Of a DNA stretch of 64,000 nt, positions 1 through 8,191 are shown one piece after another. The stretch comes from an uncultured Flavobacteriaceae bacterium. GTDB taxonomy: Bacteria > Bacteroidota > Bacteroidia > Flavobacteriales > Flavobacteriaceae. The position numbers were made by a program, and so were the translations under genes. Location of the stretch: positions 124,001-188,000 of the forward strand of contig CANMRV010000008.1 in the NCBI GenBank assembly GCA_947500435.1, given 5' to 3'. The notes under the pieces were generated by a model. That model saw nothing but the letters and a program-made list of their open reading frames with translations, did no database searches and was not told the origin of the DNA. The first letter of the stretch is position 1. The number at the start of each line of letters is the position of its first letter.

Positions 1-1
1 A

Positions 2-436
2 GATATCGAGTTGCCTTCATTGTTTTATATCAGCACAGGGCTCATTATTGTCAGTAGCTTAACCTATATCTTGGCGAAACGTGGGGTGCAGCAAAACAAG
101 AAGCAACTTAGTACTCTTTTTTTGGCTACGACATTAGTTCTAGGGATTACCTTTGTTTACCTCCAATTTCAAGGTTTCGAACAAATGTTGGGGAATGGTT
201 ATCGGTTTACTGGGCCAACTAGCAGTATAAAAATGTCTTATGTCTTTTTGATAGCCTTTGTGCATATATTACATGTGGTGGCCGGACTTATTTCATTATC
301 TGTAGTTTTATTCAATCATTTAAAAGGGAAATACTCATCAGAAGAATATTTAGGAATGACCTTAGGAGCAACTTTTTGGCATTTTCTAGGAATTTTGTGG
401 GTGTATTTAATTTTGTTTATGACGTTTGTAAAATAA
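2..436 (+). CDS. Cytochrome c oxidase subunit III-type protein, 5' end cut by window
   Basis: Integral membrane subunit of the aa3-type heme-copper oxidase, related to subunit III, which stabilises the catalytic core and does not bind the redox metals. The frame is open to the left edge (codons for D-I-E precede the TTG at 11), and family members carry an N-terminal helix that is not visible here, so the start lies outside the window. Visible are four hydrophobic helices and the C-terminal WHFLGILWVY stretch, the counterpart of the WHFVDxVW motif of subunit III. A second subunit III gene follows after 93 bases, and subunit IV after that. Tandem subunit III genes of unequal length are common in Flavobacteriia. 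The family call is firm; the exact N-terminus is unknown. Confidence 0.9.
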   Translation, partial: DIELPSLFYISTGLIIVSSLTYILAKRGVQQNKKQLSTLFLATTLVLGITFVYLQFQGFEQMLGNGYRFTGPTSSIKMSYVFLIAFVHILHVVAGLISLSVVLFNHLKGKYSSEEYLGMTLGATFWHFLGILWVYLILFMTFVK

Positions 437-471
437 ATTGAATTAAAATAGGTTTTGATAGCAATTCGATT

Positions 472-500
472 TTTGAAACGTTAAAAAAGATGTAAATTTG
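472..500 (+). promoter_or_regulatory. Candidate flavobacterial promoter before subunit III gene
   Basis: A TTTTG (-33 type, 471-475) is followed after 17 bases by TAAATTTG (493-500), which matches the Bacteroidota -7 consensus TAnnTTTG. The start codon at 530 lies 30 bases downstream. This is a motif match only; it would give the second subunit III gene its own transcript in addition to readthrough. Confidence 0.5.
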
Positions 501-529
501 CACAAATCTAATCACACGATAAGTTATAT

Positions 530-1516
530 ATGGATTCAACGGTAGCGACAGGTTCGGAAGAAAACGTTTGGGGTGGAGGTAACAAGCCCTTAGGAGCGAG
601 TTATGGTAAATTAATGATGTGGTTTTTCTTGGTTTCTGATGCCTTGACATTCTCTGGTTTATTGGCCGCATACGGGTTCTCTCGGTTTAAATTTATTGAG
701 ACTTGGCCGATTGCAGATGAGGTTTTTACGCACGTTCCTTTTGTTCACGGCAATTTTCCTATGATTTATGTTGCGTTCATGACGCTAATTTTGATTATAT
801 CTTCAGTAACTATGGTATTGGCGGTTGACGCTGGTCATAGAATGAAAAAGAATGCCGTTATCTGGTACATGTTTTTGACAATTATTGGAGGTGCTATTTT
901 CGTTGGTTCGCAAGCTTGGGAATGGGCAACTTTTATTAAAGGTGATTTTGGTGCTTTAGAAACCAAGGGTGGTCGTATTTTACAATTCGTAAATACGGAT
1001 ACTGGTGAAAGAGCGGCAATTGCAGATTTTGCAGCAACTATTGAAAGTGAACGAGTTAACCACGAAAAGAAGAATGGTGTATGGTACTATGAGGGTCAAG
1101 CACTTCCGTCTTATTCTTTGAATGAGGTTATCGCAGGTGTTAAAGCAAATTCGAATATTCAGATAAGAACGGAAGCAATTATCCAAGAAGGGGAAGGGCA
1201 AGGTGAGAAAACACTTTTAAGCAGAGAAGAATCCTTAGCGAAATTGACCGATGCTGTTCAAGTAGTAGAAGGAGCAAACCTTATCCAAAACGAATATGGA
1301 AGCCGACTTTTTGCGGATTTCTTTTTCTTTATTACAGGATTTCACGGTTTTCACGTTACTTCTGGGGTAGTAATCAATCTTATCATTTTCTTCAATGTAG
1401 TTCTAGGAACCTATGAAAAAAGAGGTCACTATGAAATGGTAGAAAAAGTTGGATTGTACTGGCACTTTGTAGATTTAGTTTGGGTATTTGTCTTTACCTT
1501 CTTCTATTTAGTTTAA
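530..1516 (+). CDS. ctaE: Cytochrome c oxidase subunit III with large internal insert
   Basis: Heme-copper oxidase subunit III of the inner membrane. The 328 residues hold five predicted helices: three near residues 27-50, 77-100 and 110-135, then two at the C-terminus with the family motif WHFVDLVWVF. Between helices 3 and 4 sits a hydrophilic insert of about 115 residues (roughly 143-257), rich in charged residues, that minimal subunit III lacks. Such an insert occurs in flavobacterial homologues; its role is unknown. ATG at 530 is chosen because a TAAATTTG box lies 30 bases upstream and the N-terminal hydrophilic segment looks normal. It forms one locus with the preceding partial subunit III and the following subunit IV gene. 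Confidence 0.93.
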   Translation: MDSTVATGSEENVWGGGNKPLGASYGKLMMWFFLVSDALTFSGLLAAYGFSRFKFIETWPIADEVFTHVPFVHGNFPMIYVAFMTLILIISSVTMVLAVDAGHRMKKNAVIWYMFLTIIGGAIFVGSQAWEWATFIKGDFGALETKGGRILQFVNTDTGERAAIADFAATIESERVNHEKKNGVWYYEGQALPSYSLNEVIAGVKANSNIQIRTEAIIQEGEGQGEKTLLSREESLAKLTDAVQVVEGANLIQNEYGSRLFADFFFFITGFHGFHVTSGVVINLIIFFNVVLGTYEKRGHYEMVEKVGLYWHFVDLVWVFVFTFFYLV

Positions 1517-1526
1517 TAGGTATTGT

Positions 1527-1555
1527 CGTTTCCGTGAAGACGGAAATCTGTTTAA
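1527..1555 (+). repeat. Short hairpin repeat, copy 1
   Basis: A 29-base element in the gap between subunits III and IV. It contains the hairpin TTTCCGT-GAAG-ACGGAAA (1529-1546) followed by TCTGTTTAA. A second copy of the same length lies at 21554-21582; the two differ at five positions, and four of those form two compensating base-pair changes in the stem. It resembles a small REP-like intergenic element. It has no T-run in the right place to be a standard terminator. Confidence 0.6.
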
Positions 1556-1604
1556 CTTAGTTATAATATTTATCCGATTTAACGGAACTTAAAAGAGTTT
1601 ATAA

Positions 1605-1988
1605 ATGGCACACGAGCATAAATTAGAGATTTTCAGAGGACTATGGAAGTTCAAGTCTAACACGCAAAAAATTTGGGGTGTACTTGCATTCTTATGTGTT
1701 GTTACGGCAATAGAAGTAGTTCTAGGTATCATGAAGCCTGAATCTCTTACCGATAACTACTTTTTAGGTATGAAGTTGTTGAACTGGATATTCATTATCC
1801 TTACATTGGTAAAAGCCTATTATATTGCTTGGGATTTCATGCACTTGCGGGATGAAAAAACTTCCTTGAGAAGAGCAATTGTTTGGACACCAATATTCCT
1901 TGTGTTATATCTGGTATTTATATTGCTTTTTGAAGCTGATTATGTCTATAACGTTTATAAAGACGGGTTTGTAGCTTGGAATTTCTAA
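1605..1988 (+). CDS. Cytochrome c oxidase subunit IV-type protein
   Basis: Small three-helix accessory subunit of the heme-copper oxidase (CyoD/CtaF-like family). The protein has 127 residues: a charged N-terminus (MAHEHKLEIF), helices near 24-44, 55-76 and 92-113, and the segment AWDFMHLRDE between helices 2 and 3, which is typical of flavobacterial subunit IV. It lies 88 bases after subunit III with the hairpin repeat in between, and is followed at once by a strong terminator, so it ends the core oxidase operon. It has no catalytic residues, as expected for this subunit. Confidence 0.85.
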   Translation: MAHEHKLEIFRGLWKFKSNTQKIWGVLAFLCVVTAIEVVLGIMKPESLTDNYFLGMKLLNWIFIILTLVKAYYIAWDFMHLRDEKTSLRRAIVWTPIFLVLYLVFILLFEADYVYNVYKDGFVAWNF

Positions 1989-2004
1989 CGTATAATTAAC
2001 AGAT

Positions 2005-2034
2005 AAAAAAGACGGCAATTAGGCCGTCTTTTTT
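2005..2034 (+). terminator. Intrinsic terminator after oxidase operon
   Basis: Stem AAAAAAGACGGC / GCCGTCTTTTTT (2005-2016 and 2023-2034) with a six-base loop, followed by more T. It begins 17 bases after the stop codon of the subunit IV gene, so it closes the core oxidase transcript. The A/T flanks would let it act in both directions. Confidence 0.85.
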
Positions 2035-2044
2035 ATTTTTGCAT

Positions 2045-2065
2045 ATGCCGAATTTAGCTCGGCAT
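2045..2065. other. Second small hairpin in the 1989-2125 gap
   Basis: Perfect 7-base inverted repeat ATGCCGA / TCGGCAT with a seven-base loop, followed by CTTTTC. It sits just after the terminator and about 60 bases before the next start codon. It could be a weak back-up terminator or a leader hairpin of the following operon; nothing decides between these. Confidence 0.35.
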
Positions 2066-2125
2066 CTTTTCAATTCTTTCGGAATTTGTATTAATTAAAA
2101 ATGCCGGTTCCCCATTACTGTACTC

Positions 2126-2758
2126 ATGAAGAAGACCTTTGTTTTAGTTATTCTTTTTATACTTCCTATAGTAGCATATCTCTTTTTTGCTTCCGGAGTA
2201 AATAACTTTGGAAAACTACCCATTTTAACGGAAAATGTAAATGACGTTTCCGGTTTCGATGAAAGTGTTTCACTTCAAGACAAGATTACCATATTAGGTT
2301 TTTTAGGAAGCGATATTGAAAATAAAAAAGGAAATGCTTTCAATCTGAATCAGAAGATTTACAAGCGTTTTTATGAATTCAATGATTTTCAATTTGTGAT
2401 ACTTGTTCCCAATGGAAACGAATTGAAAGTGACGGAACTGACCAACGAACTTGCTAATCTGGCCGATACATCAAAATGGAAGTTTGTTTACGCTGAAGAA
2501 CACCAAATAAGAGGTTTGTTTTCAAGTCTAAAAACGGACTTATCCTTAGATGAAAATTTGGCAACACCCTATGTGTTCATTATAGATAAAGATAAGAACC
2601 TTAGAGGAAGAAACGATGATGAAGATGAAGGAACAAAATACGGTTTTAATACGGTGTCAGTTGCCGATTTAAACAACAAAATGGAAGATGATGTAAAAAT
2701 CATCTTAGCGGAGTATCGATTAGCCTTGAAAAAGAATAATGCAAATCGGAAAAAGTAA
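2126..2758 (+). CDS. Membrane-anchored Sco-like protein without redox cysteines
   Basis: Unnamed protein of 210 residues with one N-terminal membrane anchor (about 5-23) and a periplasmic domain. The order ITILGFLG, then FQFVILVP, then TPYVFIIDKDKNLRGR resembles the beta-strand layout of thioredoxin/Sco folds, but there is no CxxxC or CxxC; in fact the protein has no cysteine. Its stop overlaps the start of the Sco gene by one base (TAATG), so the two are probably translated together. From context it likely helps oxidase copper-site assembly as a structural or binding partner rather than as a redox carrier. The fold is inferred by eye. Confidence 0.7.
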   Translation: MKKTFVLVILFILPIVAYLFFASGVNNFGKLPILTENVNDVSGFDESVSLQDKITILGFLGSDIENKKGNAFNLNQKIYKRFYEFNDFQFVILVPNGNELKVTELTNELANLADTSKWKFVYAEEHQIRGLFSSLKTDLSLDENLATPYVFIIDKDKNLRGRNDDEDEGTKYGFNTVSVADLNNKMEDDVKIILAEYRLALKKNNANRKK

Positions 2759-3483
2759 TGAAAAATAAATACACCTATGTTTGGGTATCTTTAGTTATTT
2801 TGATTTTTGGGATTATTTTTATTCCAAAGATAATTGAGCGCATAAAAGGTGGGACTGTCATTGAAAATGACAGAATTAACATTAAAGATAATACTGGAGA
2901 TTTGGCGTTTATTATGCTGAATGGAAAAAAGCGCAGGGTGCCTAGTTTTGAGTTTTTGAATCAAGATAGTTTGGTGATAAGCAATAAAGACTATGAAGGA
3001 AAAGTTTTTGTGGCCGAATTCTTTTTTACCAGCTGCCCATCCATTTGTCCGATTATGTCTAATAACTTAGTGAACGTGCAAAATGAATTTTCCAAATCAG
3101 AAAATTTCGGAATAGCCTCCTTTTCAATTACTCCCGATTATGATACCCCTCGAGTCTTAAAGGAGTACGCAGAACGCTACGGAATTACAGATTTAGATTG
3201 GCATTTGATGACAGGAGATCAAGCTGAAATCTATGACTTGGCGAATGCAGGCTTCAATATATTTGCTGCTGAAATGCCAGATGCGCCAGGAGGTTTTGAA
3301 CATTCAGGCTTATTTGCGCTCATTGACAAAAACGGATACATACGTTCAAGAGTGGATCAGTTTGGCAATCCAATTGTATACTACAGAGGCGCAATTTCTG
3401 AGGAGGAGGGTGAAAACGATGAAGGAGAAAAACAACAGATTACAGCCTTAAAAGAGGATATTAAAAAATTACTAGAAGAGTAG
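2758..3483 (+). CDS. SCO1/SenC family copper chaperone
   Basis: Membrane-anchored periplasmic protein that delivers copper to, or reduces, the CuA site of cytochrome oxidase. The 241 residues carry one N-terminal helix (about 7-24), the copper motif CPSIC (Cys93 and Cys97) in FFFTSCPSICPIM, and the later ligand His182 in FEHSG, followed by FALIDKNGYIRSR. All three expected ligands are present. It overlaps the previous gene by one base and abuts the next (TAG then ATG with no gap), so the three form a tight operon. An acidic, glutamate-rich stretch near the C-terminus (about 209-220) is not part of the core fold. Confidence 0.92.
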   Translation: MKNKYTYVWVSLVILIFGIIFIPKIIERIKGGTVIENDRINIKDNTGDLAFIMLNGKKRRVPSFEFLNQDSLVISNKDYEGKVFVAEFFFTSCPSICPIMSNNLVNVQNEFSKSENFGIASFSITPDYDTPRVLKEYAERYGITDLDWHLMTGDQAEIYDLANAGFNIFAAEMPDAPGGFEHSGLFALIDKNGYIRSRVDQFGNPIVYYRGAISEEEGENDEGEKQQITALKEDIKKLLEE

Positions 3484-4017
3484 ATGGAAGATTTGGACTT
3501 AAAAGAAAGAAAGTTTAATCGGCTAATAACAATTGTTTCTATTATTATTCCTTTGGTCGTTGCTATCTTATTTGGAGTTAAAATCGATGGTGTTGAGCGT
3601 ATGGGTTTTCTTCCTCCTATATACGCTACAATTAATGGATTTACGGCGCTTCTATTGATATCAGCTGTTATATCTATTAAGAACGGAAACAGAGAATTGC
3701 ATCAAAAGCTTATGACAACATGTATAGGTTTGTCCCTAGTTTTTTTAATTCTCTATATTGTTTACCATATGACTTCTGAGTCTACTTCTTATGGAGGGGA
3801 GGGGATCATACGATATGTGTATTTTTTCATATTGATTTCGCACATTGTTTTATCTATTGCTGTAATTCCCTTGGTTCTAAAAACCTATGCAAAGGGGTAT
3901 TTAGGTAAGTATGAAAGTCATCGTAAGTTGGCAAAAATTACTTTTCCAATTTGGTTATATGTTGCCATTTCCGGAGTAGTCGTATATCTAATGATTTCTC
4001 CATATTATATTAATTAG
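3484..4017 (+). CDS. DUF420 membrane protein, probable oxidase assembly factor
   Basis: Polytopic membrane protein of 177 residues with about five helices. The features ATINGFTALLL, HQKLM, YHMTSES and SHIVLS give the spaced histidines typical of DUF420 (CtaM/YozB-like) proteins, which are needed for heme-copper oxidase maturation in some Firmicutes. The start follows directly on the stop of the Sco gene. A role in heme or copper insertion for the neighbouring oxidase is inferred from family and context; the mechanism is not established. Confidence 0.82.
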   Translation: MEDLDLKERKFNRLITIVSIIIPLVVAILFGVKIDGVERMGFLPPIYATINGFTALLLISAVISIKNGNRELHQKLMTTCIGLSLVFLILYIVYHMTSESTSYGGEGIIRYVYFFILISHIVLSIAVIPLVLKTYAKGYLGKYESHRKLAKITFPIWLYVAISGVVVYLMISPYYIN

Positions 4018-4049
4018 TCAAAAAATCTCATCGAGCTTCGATAGCTTAT

Positions 4050-4262
4050 ATGAAAAGATTCATTTTTATACTTGTAGTTTTTCTCTTTTTGCTTCCACAG
4101 ACAACGGAGGCACAATGTGCTATGTGCCGGGCGGTTTTGGAAAGTGAAGATAACGTTGCGACCGCTGAAGGTATCAATAACGGTATTGTATACTTAATGG
4201 CAATTCCCTATATTTTGGTAGGAGTGCTCTTTTATTTTGTCTACAAAAAGATGAAAAATTAA
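4050..4262 (+). CDS. Tiny membrane protein with CxxC at mature N-terminus
   Basis: Protein of 70 residues: signal peptide ending in TEAQ (about residue 21), then CAMCRAVLESE, a short linker and one C-terminal helix (about 46-65) ending KKMKN. It starts 32 bases after the DUF420 gene in the same direction. I do not recognise a named family. The CxxC directly after the predicted cleavage site and the position at the end of the copper/oxidase assembly operon suggest metal or thiol chemistry in the periplasm, but this is inference. It could also be a lipoprotein. Confidence 0.7.
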   Translation: MKRFIFILVVFLFLLPQTTEAQCAMCRAVLESEDNVATAEGINNGIVYLMAIPYILVGVLFYFVYKKMKN

Positions 4263-4277
4263 TAACTATAGATTTTT

Positions 4278-4318
4278 TAACATTTTTTTGTTACCCAAAC
4301 TGTAACATTTTTGTGACA
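4278..4318. promoter_or_regulatory. Two TGTnACA-type inverted repeats before export cluster
   Basis: Two adjacent imperfect palindromes: TAACA-T6-TGTTA (4278-4293) and TGTAACA-TTTT-TGTGACA (4301-4318). They lie 66-106 bases before the first permease gene, where a repressor or activator could bind. TGTAACA recurs at 8116-8122 before the second half of the cluster. In such T-rich DNA chance is a real alternative. Confidence 0.3.
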
Positions 4319-4383
4319 TTGAGCGTCATATACTCAGTGTGGTATTTATACTACTACATTCATCAATCAACTAAATCAATACA

Positions 4384-5634
4384 ATGTTCGACATCGAAAG
4401 ATGGCAAGAGATTTTTGATACCATCCGTAAAAACAAATTACGGACCTTCCTCACAGGTCTTTCTGTTGCCTCCGGAATTTTTATCCTTGTTATTTTATTG
4501 GGCTTTGGTCAAGGTATGCAAAATGGCATAGCCGAAGAATTTAAAGAAGACGCAGCCACAAGTATATGGGTCTGGCCACGACGCACCACAATCGAGTATA
4601 AAGGTTTGAATCCTGGGCGGCGCGTTCAACTTCGAAATGAGAATTATGAAACCATCACAAACGCTTTTGATAGTGATTATGAAAAGGCTTCGCTACTCTA
4701 TTTCCCTCGAGATGTTCAGGTAGTTTACAATAATGATTTGTTGGTTTACAATGTTGCTGGAACAAACGGAGACCTTCAAAGTATTGAAAATGAGTTTCTA
4801 TCCGAAGGAAGATACATCAATGAAACAGATGTGCAACAAAATGCGAAGGTGGCCGTAATAAGCAATAAAATCAAAAGAGAGGTTTTTGCTGATTTGGAGA
4901 CGCCCATTGGAGAGTACATTACTATATCTGGCGCGGGTTTCAGAATAGTGGGTGTATTTGGAGAGCACGGTGAAGATGAAGGAGAAGAAGAACGTATTTT
5001 TGTGCCTATAACTACGGCACAACTTGCGTTTAACGGGTCGGATAAGATAAACAACCTAAATTTTATGCTTCCAGAAATGGAATCTTTCGATGCTACTGTC
5101 GAAAAGAACAAAGAATTCACAGATGAACTTTTGACTTACCTGAAACAATACCACGGTGTTGCGCCAGAGGACGATCGTGCTATTCATATTTGGAATCCCA
5201 TTCAAGAAGCAAAACGATTCTATGCATTGATGGGGGGAATAAAACTCTTCTTTTGGGTAGTAGGGTTTTTCACAATAATTGCAGGCGTAGTTAGTGTAAG
5301 CAATATCATGTTGATTGTCGTTAAGGAAAGAACCAGAGAAATTGGCATACGAAAAGCCTTAGGTGCCAAACCTTGGTCCATTATAGGAATGATTATGCAC
5401 GAGGCCATTTTTGTAACGGCTATCGCCGGATTTACCGGCTTGATTTTTAGTATGGGCCTTCTAGAAATTGTAGGCCCGGAAATAGAAGTGGATTACGTTT
5501 TAAACCCGGCTGTAAATTTCAACGTGGCTTTGTCCACGGTAATATTATTGATAGTTGCCGGAGCATTAGCGGGGTTTTTTCCTGCGTGGAAGGCCGTAAG
5601 AGTGCAGGTTATTGAAGCCCTGCGAGATGAATAG
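4384..5634 (+). CDS. MacB/FtsX-type ABC permease 1
   Basis: Inner-membrane permease of a MacB-like (type VII) ABC exporter, here without the fused ATPase. Of 416 residues, the first helix is near 25-45, a large periplasmic MacB_PCD domain spans about 50-280, and three helices follow at about 287-310, 335-358 and 380-402. The cytoplasmic coupling signature VKERTREIGIRKALGAKP lies between helices 2 and 3, and the chain ends ALRDE, as in the family. First gene of the 4384-13965 cluster. The substrate cannot be read from the sequence; MacAB systems export peptides, macrolides or lipids by a mechanotransmission cycle in the periplasm. Confidence 0.9.
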   Translation: MFDIERWQEIFDTIRKNKLRTFLTGLSVASGIFILVILLGFGQGMQNGIAEEFKEDAATSIWVWPRRTTIEYKGLNPGRRVQLRNENYETITNAFDSDYEKASLLYFPRDVQVVYNNDLLVYNVAGTNGDLQSIENEFLSEGRYINETDVQQNAKVAVISNKIKREVFADLETPIGEYITISGAGFRIVGVFGEHGEDEGEEERIFVPITTAQLAFNGSDKINNLNFMLPEMESFDATVEKNKEFTDELLTYLKQYHGVAPEDDRAIHIWNPIQEAKRFYALMGGIKLFFWVVGFFTIIAGVVSVSNIMLIVVKERTREIGIRKALGAKPWSIIGMIMHEAIFVTAIAGFTGLIFSMGLLEIVGPEIEVDYVLNPAVNFNVALSTVILLIVAGALAGFFPAWKAVRVQVIEALRDE

Positions 5635-5673
5635 TTAGAGAAAAACTACTTTTTTTAAAAATACTAATCAAAG

Positions 5674-6930
5674 ATGTTTAGCAAAGACCGTTGGAAAGAA
5701 ATTTTAGAAGTGCTCTCGAGCAATGTGATGAGAACTGTCGCCACAGCGTTTGGTGTGGGTTGGGGAATTTTCATACTAATCATCTTGCTCGCTGCAGGTA
5801 AAGGGCTTGAAAATGGTATTCGACAAGATTTTAACGGAGTGGCAACCAATACCATGTTCATGTGGACAGAGACAACTTCAATGGCGCATGAGGGACTTCC
5901 TGAAGGTAGGAATTTCAATTTTAAATTGGAAGATGTTGAGCTCCTTCGACAAAACGTACCTGAATTAAGAATAATATCACCAAGAAATGGCATTCGAATG
6001 GGACCGGAGGATAATGTTATTCGAGGTACTGAAACAGGCAGGTATCGTGTTTTTGGTGATTACCCAGAGATTATAGAACAGAACCCCATGTATGTAGCCC
6101 ATGGACGATTTTTCAACTATAATGATATAAATGAGAAAAGAAAGGTAGTGGTTATTGGCGACGGAATTCGAAATGACTTATATGAAGAAGGAGAAGAAGT
6201 ATTAGGTACATATCTTAAAATTAGCGGTGTTAATTTTATGGTTGTAGGTACGTATAAGGAGAAAACTAGTAATGGAGGTGGTGAGAATAGTGAACGCCAA
6301 ATCTTTATGCCGTTTACTGCCTTTTCCCAAGCTTACAATAGGGCTGATAACGTTGGATGGATGGCAATTACCGCCAAAGATGGAAGCTCAATTAGCGAGC
6401 TTAGTGAAGCTGTTATCAGTACTGTCAAGCAGAGTAGAAAGGTACACCCTGATGATGAAAGAGCCATTGGATTTTTTGATTTGTACGAACAGTTTAATAG
6501 AGTGGAAAGCCTTTTCGGAGCCTTAAGGTTTGTTGCTTATTTCGTGGGCATCCTGGTGCTTATTTCTGGAATTATCGGAGTGAGCAACATCATGCTGATT
6601 GTAATAAAGGAGAGAACCAAAGAAATTGGGATACGAAGGGCATTAGGGGAGAATCCTTGGTCCATTCGATTACAGATTTTGATGGAGTCTATTTTCTTAA
6701 CTATTATCTCGGGGATGGTGGGCATTATTTTCGGTGCTCTTTCCATTTATGGAATAAATACACTATTGGAATCTATAGGTCCAGTAGACATGTTTCTCAA
6801 CCCTAGCGTCAGTATAGGTGTGGTAGTTAGTGCTCTTTTGATACTGATTGTATCTGGATTGCTGGCAGGTTTCATTCCTGCAAACAGTGCAATACGAGTG
6901 CGGCCTATAGAAGCTTTGAGAACAGAATAA
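5674..6930 (+). CDS. MacB/FtsX-type ABC permease 2
   Basis: Second permease of the first half-cluster, 418 residues, with the same plan as its neighbour: one N-terminal helix, a MacB_PCD periplasmic domain with ERQIFMPFTAF, and three C-terminal helices with VKERTKEIGIRRALGENP-like coupling sequence (here IKERTKEIGIRRALG). It is clearly diverged from permease 1, so the two probably pair as a heterodimer, as separate MacB-like permeases do. Starts 39 bases after permease 1 and ends 41 bases before the adaptor gene. No ATPase gene lies in this half; it presumably uses the one at 8192. Confidence 0.9.
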   Translation: MFSKDRWKEILEVLSSNVMRTVATAFGVGWGIFILIILLAAGKGLENGIRQDFNGVATNTMFMWTETTSMAHEGLPEGRNFNFKLEDVELLRQNVPELRIISPRNGIRMGPEDNVIRGTETGRYRVFGDYPEIIEQNPMYVAHGRFFNYNDINEKRKVVVIGDGIRNDLYEEGEEVLGTYLKISGVNFMVVGTYKEKTSNGGGENSERQIFMPFTAFSQAYNRADNVGWMAITAKDGSSISELSEAVISTVKQSRKVHPDDERAIGFFDLYEQFNRVESLFGALRFVAYFVGILVLISGIIGVSNIMLIVIKERTKEIGIRRALGENPWSIRLQILMESIFLTIISGMVGIIFGALSIYGINTLLESIGPVDMFLNPSVSIGVVVSALLILIVSGLLAGFIPANSAIRVRPIEALRTE

Positions 6931-6971
6931 AGAACATCAGTCAAGTACATATATAAACAAACCAATCAAAA

Positions 6972-8087
6972 ATGAAGAAGTCAGTTACTAGAATTATTTT
7001 ATTGCTTATCGTTGTTTTGTTCGGAGGTGCAATGTATTATCTCTATCAAAAGAATTCAGAAGACCCTGTTGTCTATGATACCGATCAAGCATCAACACAA
7101 ACAATCATTAAGAAAACCGTAGCAACCGGTAGTATTCTTCCTTTGGAGGAAGTTTTAATTAAACCTAATATTTCAGGGGTAATTGAAGAGGTTTTTGTTG
7201 AAGGGGGAGACTATGTTAAGTCAGGTGATTTAATTTGTAGAATTAAAGTTGTCCCCAACTTAAACGCATTAAACGATGCGCGAAATGCAATTGATGAGGC
7301 GAAGATTGGATTGAACGATCAGCTACGTAACTTGGAACGTCAAAAAGGTCTTTTTGCGAAAGGTGTGATATCGAAAGTTGATCTTGAAAGGGCGCAAGTA
7401 ACTTACGATCAGGCCAAGCAAGGGTATGGTGCTGCCAACAAAAGATATGATATCGTAAAGACCGGTACAACAAAGGGGTATGGCAATGCTGCAAACACTC
7501 AGATAAGAGCTACAGTAAGCGGAATGGTACTTGAGGTTCCAGTTGAAGTCGGAAACCAAGTTATCGAAAGCAATAACTTCAACGAGGGCACGACTATAGC
7601 CGCCATTGCCGATGTTGAGAAAATGATTTTTGAGGGCAAGGTCGATGAATCTGAAGTCGGCAAAATCAAGGAGAATCTACCATTAGAGATAACTGTCGGT
7701 GCCATTGAAAACAAAGTATTCGATGCCGTATTAGATTATATAGCGCCAAAGGGAAAAGAGGAAAATGGTGCCATTCAATTTGAGATTAAGGGCACAATGA
7801 AGAAGCAAGACACGGTGTTCATACGGGCCGGTCTTAGTGCGAATGCCTCCATTATTTTGGCAAGGGCAGATAGTGTTTTGGCTGTTAAAGAGGCCTTAGT
7901 GCAGTTTGATGCTGATACCAAAAAACCTTTTGTGGAAATCGAAAATGGAGATCAAAAGTTTGTACGCAAAGATGTTGAATTGGGGGTTAGTGATGGAATC
8001 TTCGTAGAGGTGAAATCTGGCGTTAAATCCGAAGATAAAATAAAGGTCTGGAATGCGATTGAATCAGGAGAAGGAGATTCCAACTAA
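6972..8087 (+). CDS. MacA/HlyD-type periplasmic adaptor 1
   Basis: Membrane-fusion (adaptor) subunit that links the permeases to an outer-membrane TolC-type channel. The 371 residues have an N-terminal helix (about 5-23), the start of the barrel-sandwich domain with VATGSILPLEEVLIKP, a coiled-coil hairpin at about 92-150 (ALNDARNAIDEAKIG), the second lipoyl half with RATVSGMVLEVPVEVG, then beta-barrel and membrane-proximal domains. Closely similar in plan to the second adaptor at 11423. The first half-cluster ends here, with a 104-base gap before the ATPase gene. Confidence 0.9.
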   Translation: MKKSVTRIILLLIVVLFGGAMYYLYQKNSEDPVVYDTDQASTQTIIKKTVATGSILPLEEVLIKPNISGVIEEVFVEGGDYVKSGDLICRIKVVPNLNALNDARNAIDEAKIGLNDQLRNLERQKGLFAKGVISKVDLERAQVTYDQAKQGYGAANKRYDIVKTGTTKGYGNAANTQIRATVSGMVLEVPVEVGNQVIESNNFNEGTTIAAIADVEKMIFEGKVDESEVGKIKENLPLEITVGAIENKVFDAVLDYIAPKGKEENGAIQFEIKGTMKKQDTVFIRAGLSANASIILARADSVLAVKEALVQFDADTKKPFVEIENGDQKFVRKDVELGVSDGIFVEVKSGVKSEDKIKVWNAIESGEGDSN

Positions 8088-8191
8088 CCTTTAACAAAAA
8101 ATTTGGAGGAAATCTTGTAACAAATTAACAACTTAGGTGTCTTATTGCCGAAGACCTTTGGCAATCACCAAACAAAACAAATACTACCAAC

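Noticed and set aside
8144..8165. Hairpin ATTGCC / GGCAAT before the ATPase gene as a riboswitch or attenuator
   Set aside because: Only six base pairs with a ten-base loop and no conserved aptamer-like elements; chance is sufficient.
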